64,000 nucleotides of DNA from Lepus europaeus. Its lineage: Eukaryota > Chordata > Mammalia > Lagomorpha > Leporidae. Below are positions 55,716 to 64,000 of the stretch, one piece after another; position 1 is the stretch's first letter, and every line of letters starts with the position of its first letter. The notes below the pieces were generated by a model, which searched no databases, was not told where the DNA came from, and saw nothing but the letters and a program-made list of their open reading frames with translations. The stretch spans positions 102,115,439 to 102,179,438 of the forward strand of contig NC_084850.1 in NCBI RefSeq assembly GCF_033115175.1, in the 5' to 3' direction. Made by a program: the position numbers and the translations under genes.

Positions 55716-56328
55716 CTTCCAACTTCTGGTTCTCTTCCCAGATAGCCGAAATGGCCATCATTGGGCCAGGCCAAAGCCAGGAGCCAGGAGCTTCATCCAG
55801 GTCTCCCACGTGGATGGAAAGGGCCAACACTTGGGTCATTTTCCACTGCTTTTCCCAGGCCATTAGCAGAGAGCTGGATTAGAAATGGAGCAACTGGGGC
55901 AGGTGCTGTGCACAGCTGGTTAACGCCCTGGCCTGAAGCGCCAGCATCCCATATGGGTGCCGGTTCTAGTCCCGGCTGCTCCACTTCCAATCCAGCTAGC
56001 TCTCTGCTATGGCCTGGGAAAGCAGTAGAGGATGGCCCAAGTCCTTGGGCTCCTGCACCCGCGTGGAAGACCCGGAGGAAGCTCCTGGCTCCTGGCTTCA
56101 GATCGGCACAGCTCCGGCCATTGCAGCCATCTGGGGAGTGAGCTATTGGTCTCTCTTTCTCTCTCTGCCTTTCCACTCTCTGTGCAACTCTTTCAAATAA
56201 ATAAATAAATCTTTAAAAAAAAACTTAAAAAAAAAAGAAATGGAGCAACTGGGACCCAAACCGGCACCCATATGGGATGTTGAAATCACAGGCAGTGGCG
56301 TTAACCACTACCCTACAACACCAGACCC
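55629..56328 (-). mobile_element. C-repeat SINE interrupted by a plus-strand SINE
   Basis: Outer copy: 55629-55898 and 56254-56328, with (GA)n at 55680-55713. Its own flanks share 'atataatctttttt'. Confidence 0.9.
55899..56235 (+). mobile_element. C-repeat SINE nested in the reverse SINE
   Basis: TSD 'agaaatggagcaactggg' (55881-55898 and 56236-56253), 18 bp and perfect. Confidence 0.97.
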
Positions 56329-56339
56329 CATATAATCTT

Positions 56340-56650
56340 TTTTAAAGATTTATTTATTTATATGAAAGTCAGAGTTAGAGAGAGAGAGCTCTTCCATTCA
56401 CTAGTTCACTCTCCGAATGGCAACAACAGCCAAGTCTGGGCCAGTCCAAAGCCAGGAGCTAGGAACTCCATCCTGATTTCCCACATGGATAGCAAGGACC
56501 CAAGTACTTGGGCCATCATCCATGGTTTCCCAGGTGCATTAGCAGGAAGCTAGACTGCTGGAGCAGCCAAGACTCAAACAGGCACTCTAATATGGGATGT
56601 TGGCATCACAAGCAGTGGCTTAACCCCCCTGGGCTACAATGTTGGCCCCT
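56340..56650 (-). mobile_element. C-repeat SINE
   Basis: 'aaagatttatttatttatatg' lead; end 'ctacaatgttggcccc'. Confidence 0.9.
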
Positions 56651-56659
56651 ATAAAATTA

Positions 56660-57640
56660 TTTGTATGACTATTCAGATTCGCTATTTTCCTGTAGTATTA
56701 CTTCATTCTTCATCTATATCCTATTTCATAAAATAAAAATAGTGTGATTTCAATGATAAATTAATAACACTAACGTTATAATTCACAGAATAAAATAGGG
56801 AACCATGAATCCATGCTGATATAAAAACTAATAAATTAAAATGTTAATGAGGAGAGTATTTACATGACCTCAAAGTGCCTTTCCACAAACTACTTATTCA
56901 TTACAAAGGGGAAGAGAGGAACTCTGTGGTGGAGAAGCCTGGCAGACTCACTTTCATCCAGTGATCCTGGCGAATAGCACTGGGGTCAGGACAAACTGCT
57001 GTCGCCAGCCACTCGGGACACAGCATCACCTCTGGGACATGACTGACAAAGACTCCTGAGTCCGATCATGAGAAACCATCAGACACATCCACAGTGAGGG
57101 ACAGTCTATGAAGTAACTGCCCCGAAATCCTCACAAGGTTAGGGAAGACAAAGACAGAGAGAGGAGCTCTTCCTGACCTAAGAACACTACAATATTGACA
57201 ACTAAGTGCCAAATGATTTCCCAAATTGGATACTTTTGTGATGATGAACACTATTGGGACAACAGGTGCAATGTGAATGGGGTAAGGGATTAGATGGTAG
57301 TTGTGTGCATTTCTTAATTTTGCTGGTTGTCCTGTGGTTATGCAATAGGTCTTCAAAGTATTCAGGGATGATGTGACATCAAGCCAGCAACTTACTTTAA
57401 AATAATTCAGAAAAAAAGGTATTTTTTTACTAACAACTTTTCTCTAAGCGTGAAATAGTTTCCTGTATAAATTATTCAAACAATACAAAATCTATTCATC
57501 AAAACACACCACAGAAAGGGAAAAGAAAAGCCACAGGCTGGAAGAAAATACCTTCCACGCATATAATGACAAGGAATTAAAATCCAGAATATAAAATATG
57601 ATTAAGAAAAAGATGGGCAACTACATTATACCATCGACCA
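56660..57640 (+). mobile_element. old LINE-like 3' region and L1 fragment
   Basis: 'gaaaccatcagacacatcc' and 'acagtgagggacagtctatg', with 'tcctgtggttatgcaatagg', resemble an old L1M/HAL1 3' end. 'ggctggaagaaaataccttc' (57537) is L1 ORF2. Family assignment is uncertain. Confidence 0.5.
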
Positions 57641-57948
57641 CCCTTGCTCTTTGACCACAGAACCCTTATAGCAAAAGAATCATAAAAGTTAAAAGACACA
57701 TTATTAGAGTCTTGTTAAGTCATTGATAATTATTCTAGTCCGTCATCGTATCATAGGAAAATGTCACCCAGTATGAGGCTACTCCAGTTTACAGGATTCC
57801 ATTTGATCTTGTCAGGTTCCGAAAGCAAGACACAGCTTTACCTTTTGGGCATGCAGAATAATTGAGCTAAGAGACAGTATCATCTCTTGCACTGGTCTCT
57901 TTTGAGGAATTAATTTAATATTGGGTTTTCCTCATTACATAATCCATT
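57641..57948. other. unclassified sequence
   Basis: About 310 bp; nothing recognised. Confidence 0.35.
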
Positions 57949-57962
57949 TATTCACTCTTTTT

Positions 57963-57997
57963 TAAAAAGATTTATTTACTTATCTGAAAGGCAGAAT

Positions 57998-58033
<36 letters not shown>

Positions 58034-58274
58034 CTTCCATCTGCTGGTTCACTCCCCAAATGGCGGCCAATAGTCAGGATTGGGTAAGGCCAAAGCCTGG
58101 GTCTTCCACATGGGTGCAAGGGCCCAAGCACTTGGTCCAGCTTCTGCTGCTTTTCCTGGGCCATTAGCAGGAAGCAGGATTGGAAGTGGAGCAGCTGGGA
58201 TATGAACTGGCCCCATATGGGATGTTGGCATCGCAGGAGGCAGCTTAACCTGCTGCGACATAATGCCAGCTCCT
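57963..58274 (-). mobile_element. C-repeat SINE
   Basis: TSD 'tattcactctttt' (ending 57962 and 58287). (GA)n 57999-58026. Confidence 0.93.
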
Positions 58275-58576
58275 ATTCACTCTTTTACTATCCTTCTCTT
58301 ACCTAATCTTTTCCACCCTCAGAAAGGACATTGGATTTGGCCACATAGATTGTCTAGATTGCAGGCAGCAATAGTAGTCTAGCCAGTACCTCCCCAAGTC
58401 CACTGCCATTAAGACAGGGCAAGAAAAATCACAAGATGCAGAATTAGTGGGTTATCCTCCCGCAACAAAACATGGTTACATTCACTGTGAGCCCCAGCTT
58501 TGCCACATGAGGTGAAAGCAGGACCCACCCTAGCAAGCTGCAGGGATTCTGACGAAGTTTTTAAAACATAGTTGCT

Positions 58577-58917
58577 GGCCGGCGCCGTGGCTTAACAGGC
58601 TAATCCTCCACCTTGCGGCGCTGGCACACCGGGTTCTAGTCCCGGTTGGGGCGCCAGATTCTATCCCGGTTGCCCCTCTTCCAGGCCAGCTCTCTGCTGT
58701 GGCCCGAGAGTGCAGTGGAGGATGGCCCAAGTCCTTGGGCCCTGCACCCCATGGGAGACCAGGAGGAGCACCTGGCTCCTGGCTTCGGATCAGCGCGGTG
58801 CGCCGGCCGCGGCGGCCACTGGGGGGTGAACCAACGGCAAAGGAAGACCTTTCTCTCTGTCTCTCTCTCTCACTATCCACTCTGCCTGTCAAAAAACAAA
58901 CAAACAAACAAACAAAC
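58577..58917 (+). mobile_element. C-repeat SINE with (CAAA)n tail
   Basis: TSD close to 'aaacat(a/g)gttgct' (58564-58576 and 58918-58930). Tail (CAAA)6. Confidence 0.95.
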
Positions 58918-59667
58918 AAACATGGTTGCTTAGGATTCATCCCTGCTTCAGGCATTTGCAGTTGCAGCCGAGGTCCTGCAACCACCATATCAGGTAGGAA
59001 AAAAATAAAGTTGAGGCGATGTGGGGAAGAAAGAAACAAGTGCAGTCATCACATCAGCAACCTCCCACTTGGGAAAGAACTGCACAGTCATACCAGCTTC
59101 TTCCTCCACGCCCTCGTCCCCAGAGCCATCAGCAAAACAGAATGTAATTGGTGGGGCTACTTCATCCCCCTCGTGTTGCGTGTGAGCACACACTCATAAA
59201 GACGTGTAAGCCAGTCCTTCATGCCTATGTGTCTTCCTGCTGCCCCTTTAAACAATCAGTGTGTCCACTGCCTGTTCCATCTGAGGATGAAGTGTGTTTC
59301 TTGGTCTGAAGAAATGGGCCTCCATGGTCCAAACTGGTACCAATATCTCATGTTCAACTTCCTTTATAGCACTCTGAGTATTTGCAGCTATCAGGGGGTA
59401 AGCAAAGCCTAGGCTCTACTCAGTCTCTATGCCTGTTCGGACCCATTTGGAGCCCCCAGGGCTATAAGCAACAGCCTCACTTGGCTGCCGTAAAGCCTTC
59501 CCCTTGGGAAATCTGCCAACTAGCCATCTGCTGTCGCTGTCTCTTTTGCTGGCAAACACAACAGCTATTATTGGCACTTTGTGCTTCAGGGGGTATAAAA
59601 CAAGACACTTGTCCCACAGGAGATTGGCTTCAGAACCCTCCACAAATGCTAAAGTCCACAAAACGCT

Positions 59668-59925
59668 CAAGTTCCTTATATAAAATGACATAGAACTTGC
59701 ATAGGACCCACATGAATCCTCCCATATGCTTTACATCACCTCCAGCTTACTTATAACTAATACAATGTAAATGCTCTGTAAAGAGCTGTTGTGCTGTATC
59801 ATTTAGGAAACAATGACAACAAAAAGGCCTGCACATATTTAGTTTACACACAGCCTTTTTGTCAAATACTTTTAAACCACAGTTGGTTGAATATGCAGAG
59901 GCAGAGCTTGAAGACACAGCAGGCT
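59668..59925 (-). mobile_element. Tigger-type DNA transposon fragment
   Basis: 'ccttatataaaatgacatag' and 'aaccacagttggttgaatat' are the reverse-strand counterparts of the element at 35041. Confidence 0.7.
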
Positions 59926-60004
59926 GACTTTAGCAGTGCACTTCAGAAAGTGCATGGAAAATGGAATTCAAAGATGAGTTCATTTTGGTCCAAAATATTT
60001 TTGA

Positions 60005-60378
60005 GGGACTGGCGCTGTGGCATAGCAGGTAAAGCTACTGCCTGCAGTGCCGGCATCCCATATGGATGCCAGTTCAAGTTCCGGCTGCTCCTCTTCTGAT
60101 CCAGTTCCCTGCTGATGGCCTGGGAAAGCAGTAGAAGATGGCCCAAATGCTTGGGTCCCTGCACCCATGTGGGAAACCTGGAAGAAGCTACTGACTCCTG
60201 GCTTCGTTCAGATCAGCCCAGCTCTGGCCGTTACAGCCATCTGGGGATAAGCCAGCAGATGGAAGATATCTCTCTGTCTCTGTCTCTCTGTCTCTCTGTC
60301 TCTGTCTCTGTCTCTGACTCTCTCTCTCATTCTGCCTTTCTGTAACTCTGCCTTTCAAATAAGTAAATAAATCTTTTA
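60005..60378 (+). mobile_element. C-repeat SINE inside mariner-like element
   Basis: TSD 'aaaatatttttga' (59992-60004 and 60379-60391). (TCTCTG)n at 60269-60318. Confidence 0.95.
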
Positions 60379-60504
60379 AAAATATTTTTGAAACCTTTGT
60401 GCATTTTTTCATAATATACATTTTTCATGAACTTTTTGAAGGCCCCTAATATGCATGGATCTCAAAATTTTTGCACCAAAATAAATTTACCTTTGAAAAA
60501 TATT

Positions 60505-60795
60505 TTAAGTGTTTGTTTTTATTTATTTGAAACGCAGAGAGATAGAAACAGACACAGGGAGATCTTCCATCCACAAGTTCACTCCCCTAATGCCCACAAG
60601 AGCCAAGACTGGGCCAGGCCAAAGCCAAGAGCCCAGAAATCAATACCATAGAAATAGCAGGGACTCGACACTCAATCCATCACCTGGTGCCTCCCAGGGT
60701 ATGCATTAACAAGAACCTGGAGCCAGTACTTGAATCCCTGCAGTGCAATATGGGATGTAGGTATCTGAGCCATTGCACCAAACACCTTCCCCTAA
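60505..60795 (-). mobile_element. C-repeat SINE, old, inside mariner-like element
   Basis: 'gtttttatttatttgaaacg' lead; end 'gcaccaaacaccttcccc'. Confidence 0.82.
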
Positions 60796-62019
60796 ACTTA
60801 TCTTTTCATTCTATTTTCCACCAATTTTTTAAAGTCCCCTCATAGTCCAGATTTGTATCCCTCTCTTCATTGCTGCAGTTATCCCATATCCATTCATTTC
60901 ATAGACATGTGTGGCCACCATAAGCAAGAACTATCTTGTGCTATCTGCTTGCTGGTTCCAATAGCCTTCTGATGCTGAAAGAAGTTCTTCTGATGAGCAG
61001 TGACATTTCCTACACTAATACACCCCTCAGATTCCCATACTGCTTTCCATAGGAGCAAACCTTTTGTAGGCCAGTTCTCCATTGCCCTTCCAGGCCATTA
61101 GCAACTGTCCATCCATGCATCATTAAAAAGCCAAACACAAGGGCTTATAATGTTGGTCAACTCCTTCACTGCTAGGAACAGACAGCAAGCAATTCAGCCG
61201 ACTCAACTGATTTGTTTTTACCTTCTTTAATAATAGTGGTCGCTTTCCAAACAGGATGTTGTCTGCTCACCTTGGAACTGACATCCGCAATCCATGCAGC
61301 TTTGTCGGTCAGAAAGCTAGGGCGCTATCCAAGTGATGTTTTATGTGGATAAGCTAAGTCTCTGCCTTACACTGGTGGCATATTGTTGTGCAAATCACTT
61401 CCATTTTATTAGAGAACTCTTCTGAGTGCTGCCCTCCTCATTAGAACATTTCTCCATCACCCAAGACATGATAGATATTTTAGGTTCCAAAATTATTTTA
61501 TGTCCTTCAATGATAGGGATTTTCAATTAATTTCCAATAGCTGTAATTGCCCCTCAAATAGAAATTCGTTAGTCCAAAGTCCCAATAGTTACCACTGGGA
61601 GGCGCTCACAGGCTTTTGCCATAAGCCCCTGTTCTGTGCTCCACATAGGGTTACATAGCACAGAGAATTAGTCTAAAGCAGCACTCCTCTTCTGTACTAC
61701 ATGGCCTTATCATTGGTTTCCATCTAGCATGTCCAAGTAATATTGCCTTAAGGGTAATGTTACAATACTAGGGAGAGAAACATTCCATAGTTAGATACAG
61801 TGGTCATCTCTAATATATTCAGGTAAAAGATATACAACCACTTCACGTAAGTCTTATTCATACAAATTCCCTAAACTTTCACTTTAATCCAATCAACTCT
61901 TATATTCCTATGCAAAAGCTCCATTAAAATTTCATCACAGGATCTGGTTTTACAATAGTGGTCAGGGGAAGTGTTCCCCAATCAGCCACAATATTCATCA
62001 CTATAAAACATTCAGCTAG

Positions 62020-62359
62020 GGCCGGCACCGTGGCTCAACAGGCTAATCCTCCGCCTTGCGGCGCCGGCACACCGGGTTCTAGTCCCGGTTGGGGTGCCGG
62101 ATTCTATCCCGGTTGCTCCTCTTCCAGGCCAGCTCTCTGCTATGGCCCGGGAAGGCAGTGGAGGATGGCCCAAGTCCTTGGGCCCTGCACCCACATGGGA
62201 GACCAGGAGAAGCACCTGGCTCCTGGCTTCGGATCAGCGCGATGTGCCGGCCGCAGCGGCCATTGGAGGGTGAACCAACGGCAAAAAGGAAGACCTTTCT
62301 CTCTGTCTCTCTCTCTCTCTCTCACTATCCACTCTGCCTGTCCAAAAAAAAAAAAAAAA
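62020..62359 (+). mobile_element. C-repeat SINE, stack copy A
   Basis: Flanked by 'ttcagctag' (62011-62019 and 62360-62368). Young GC-rich type with A17 tail. Confidence 0.95.
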
Positions 62360-62368
62360 TTCAGCTAG

Positions 62369-62692
62369 GCCGGCGCCGCAGCTCACTTGGCTAATCCTCT
62401 GCCTGCGGCACCGGCACCCCAGGTTCTAGTCCCAGTTGGGGCACCAGATTCTGTCCCAGTTGCTCCTCTTCCAGTCCAGCTCTCTGCTGTGACCCGGGAA
62501 GGCAGTGGAGGATGGCCCAAGTGCTTGAGCCCTGCACTCTTGTGGGAGACCAGGAGAAGCATCTGGCTCCTGGCTTCGGATCGGCGCAGTGCGCCAACCA
62601 TAGCAGCCATTTGGGGGGTGAACCAACGGAAAAGGAAGACATCTCTCTCTCTCTCTCTCTCTAACTCTGCCTGTCCAAAAAAAAAAAAAAAA
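62369..62692 (+). mobile_element. C-repeat SINE, stack copy B
   Basis: Left flank 'ttcagctag', right flank 'acattcaggtag' (62693-62704). Confidence 0.95.
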
Positions 62693-62704
62693 ACATTCAG
62701 GTAG

Positions 62705-63020
62705 GGGCCGGCACCGTGGCTCACTTGGTTAGTCCTCCGCCTGCGGCACCGGCATCCCATATGGGCTCCGGGTTCTAGTCCCGGTTGCTCCTCTTCCAGT
62801 CCAGCTCTCTGCTGTGACCCGGAAAGGCAGTGGAGGATGGCCCAGGTGCTTGGGCCCCTGCACCCGCATGGGAGACCCGGAGGAAGCTCCTGACTCCTGG
62901 CTTCGGATCAGCGTAGCTCCCGCCGTGGCGGCCATTTGGGGGGTGAACCAACAGAAGGAAGACTTCTCTCTCTGTCTCTTGCTCTCACTGTCTAACTCTA
63001 TCTGTCAAATAAAAAAAAAA
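62705..63020 (+). mobile_element. C-repeat SINE, stack copy C
   Basis: Left flank 'acattcaggtag', right flank 'cattcagggag' (63021-63031); tail has begun to gain 'caaataaaa'. Confidence 0.95.
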
Positions 63021-63030
63021 CATTCAGGGA

Positions 63031-63335
63031 GGGGTGGGCATTTGGTACAGAGATTAAGTCACTACTTGGGAAACTCACATCCCATATCAGCATGTCTGGT
63101 TCGAGTCCTGGCTACTCCACTTCCAATCCAACTTCCTGCTAATGTGCCTGCAACAAACCTGATAATAGGTCAAGTACTTGGGTCTCCGACACCCACATGG
63201 GAAAACCAGTTTGAGTACCAGACTCTTGGCTTCAGCCTGACCCAGCCCTGGCTGCTGAGGGCATTTGGAGAATAAACCCACAAATGGAAAGACTCTCTCT
63301 CCCTTTCAAATAAAATGAAAGCAAATATTTACAAC
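63031..63335 (+). mobile_element. C-repeat SINE, stack copy D, oldest subfamily
   Basis: Head 'ggggtgggcatttggtacag'. Right flank 'cacattcaggtaaag' (63336-63350). Its divergence suggests it was the first of the stack to insert. Confidence 0.92.
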
Positions 63336-63671
63336 ACATTCAGGTAAAGTCTAAACATTGCAATTTTTATCAAAATGTACACTTTAATTTTAACAACCTT
63401 TATATTCCTACAATCTTCCAATCTAATTGTAGCCCATGTTAGGACTTCCCCAGCAGATTTTGCTACCTCAGTACAAGAGGCCCACAGTCAAGAAGTATAA
63501 GATACTTCCTTCTCCACTCATTTCACCCACTTAAGTATATAGGATTTGAGTCCCCATTGAGGAGTAGGTAAGGAAGCCTTACCCTCGGGTTGGTTTTTAA
63601 TCTTGATCAATCTGCCTAATACCCCAGGTAGTTGATGGTGAGGTTCTCATTACAATATTTTCCTTCCACCT

Positions 63672-63906
63672 TTTATTAATTTCAGAGAGAGAGAAACACA
63701 GAGTTCCATCCCAAATTTCCACAATAGCAGAGGTTGGACCAGGGCTGAAGCTGGGAGCCAGGAACCCGGTCCAGGTCTCCCACATGATTGACAGGAAAGA
63801 GTCTGCATTAGAAGGAAGCTGGAATCGGATCCAGGGCTGGGAATTGTACCCAGGCCCTTTGATATGGGATGCAGGCACCTTAACCACTAGGCCAAATGCC
63901 TGCCCC
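63672..63906 (-). mobile_element. C-repeat SINE, old
   Basis: 'tattaatttcagagagagag' lead; end 'ctaggccaaatgcctgcccc'. Confidence 0.82.
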
Positions 63907-64000
63907 TCTTCCAGCTTTTTAATTTTCTCCAGACTGTGGTAAATAGAGCAGAGTTGTTTGGGGGTACTTAGCATCTAGGGACCAGCAGGGAGTCCCTTTG

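Larger units (their letters stand above)
59930..60845. mobile_element. mariner-like element split by two SINEs
   Basis: Left end 'cttcagaaagtgcatggaaa' (59941). Middle 'gcatggatctcaaaatttttgc' region (60453). Right end near 'ttcattctattttccacc' (60807). An inner end 'tttttcatgaactttttgaa' lies at 60421. Confidence 0.6.
58290..64000 (-). mobile_element. class III endogenous retrovirus remnant, copy 3 (minus strand)
   Basis: Read in reverse, pol pieces appear in order. An RNase H-like segment at about 60850-61150 includes VANGLEGQW-like and NVTAHQKN words. An integrase region at about 59400-59650 has the zinc-site remnant CCVCQQK and GSKWVRTGIETE from the start of the catalytic core, separated by stops. 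Sequence at 58930-59200 and 61150-63670 lacks SINE and L1 signals and fits the same element, but I cannot assign genes. It runs off the window edge. Tigger, mariner and eight SINE insertions break it. No functional frame remains. Confidence 0.6.

Noticed and set aside
62011-63350. CRISPR-like array (regular repeats with spacers)
   Set aside because: The repeats are 300-bp SINEs with short TSD-derived spacers in a mammalian genome; no CRISPR features.

Overview
The window is mammalian nuclear DNA, almost certainly from a lagomorph and most likely European rabbit (Oryctolagus cuniculus). The evidence is about 80 copies of the rabbit tRNA-derived C-repeat SINE, a rabbit-type L1 3' end, and older pan-mammalian repeats (MIR, L2, L1M, MaLR, Tigger, ERVL). 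It is a gene-poor, repeat-dense stretch. No bacterial-style operons, CRISPR arrays or functional RNA genes are visible, and most open frames lie inside SINEs.

Layout. 0-16 kb: L1M fragments on both strands, cut up by SINEs, a mariner-like element and Tigger-type elements. An intact-ORF retrocopy of ribosomal protein RPL23A lies at 2.2-2.75 kb with a 14-bp target-site duplication (TSD). A degenerate ~0.7 kb tandem repeat lies at 11.9-12.6 kb. 16.3-21.4 kb: a KRAB C2H2 zinc-finger gene on the minus strand. Its KRAB-A (127 nt) and KRAB-B (96 nt) exons look intact, but the finger exon carries a frameshift and an in-frame stop. Its large intron holds an L2 fragment and a broken, oppositely oriented ARL6IP1 retrocopy with a 10-bp TSD. 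22-31 kb: L1 fragments and dense SINEs.

31.2-45.2 kb: remains of two class III (ERVL-type) endogenous retroviruses in the same orientation, both with many stops and insertions; a class II-like solo LTR sits inside the first. 45-52 kb: stacked SINEs plus two more solo LTRs with clean TSDs (48.08-48.40 and 48.98-49.70 kb) and a further LTR-like block with a G-rich repeat. 52-58 kb: L1 pieces, two MaLR LTRs and a 92-bp near-perfect palindrome. 58.3-64 kb: a third class III ERV on the minus strand, invaded by a stack of four SINEs that repeat the same short target sequence.

The only protein-coding signals I trust are the KRAB-ZNF exons, the RPL23A retrocopy and the ARL6IP1 retrocopy; the last is certainly dead. 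I found no convincing novel biological system. The notable items are structural: nested and stacked insertions, inverted SINE hybrids, a candidate SINE 3' transduction, the palindrome, and the damaged zinc-finger gene. Repeat family names come from recognition, not database search, and boundaries without a stated TSD are approximate.
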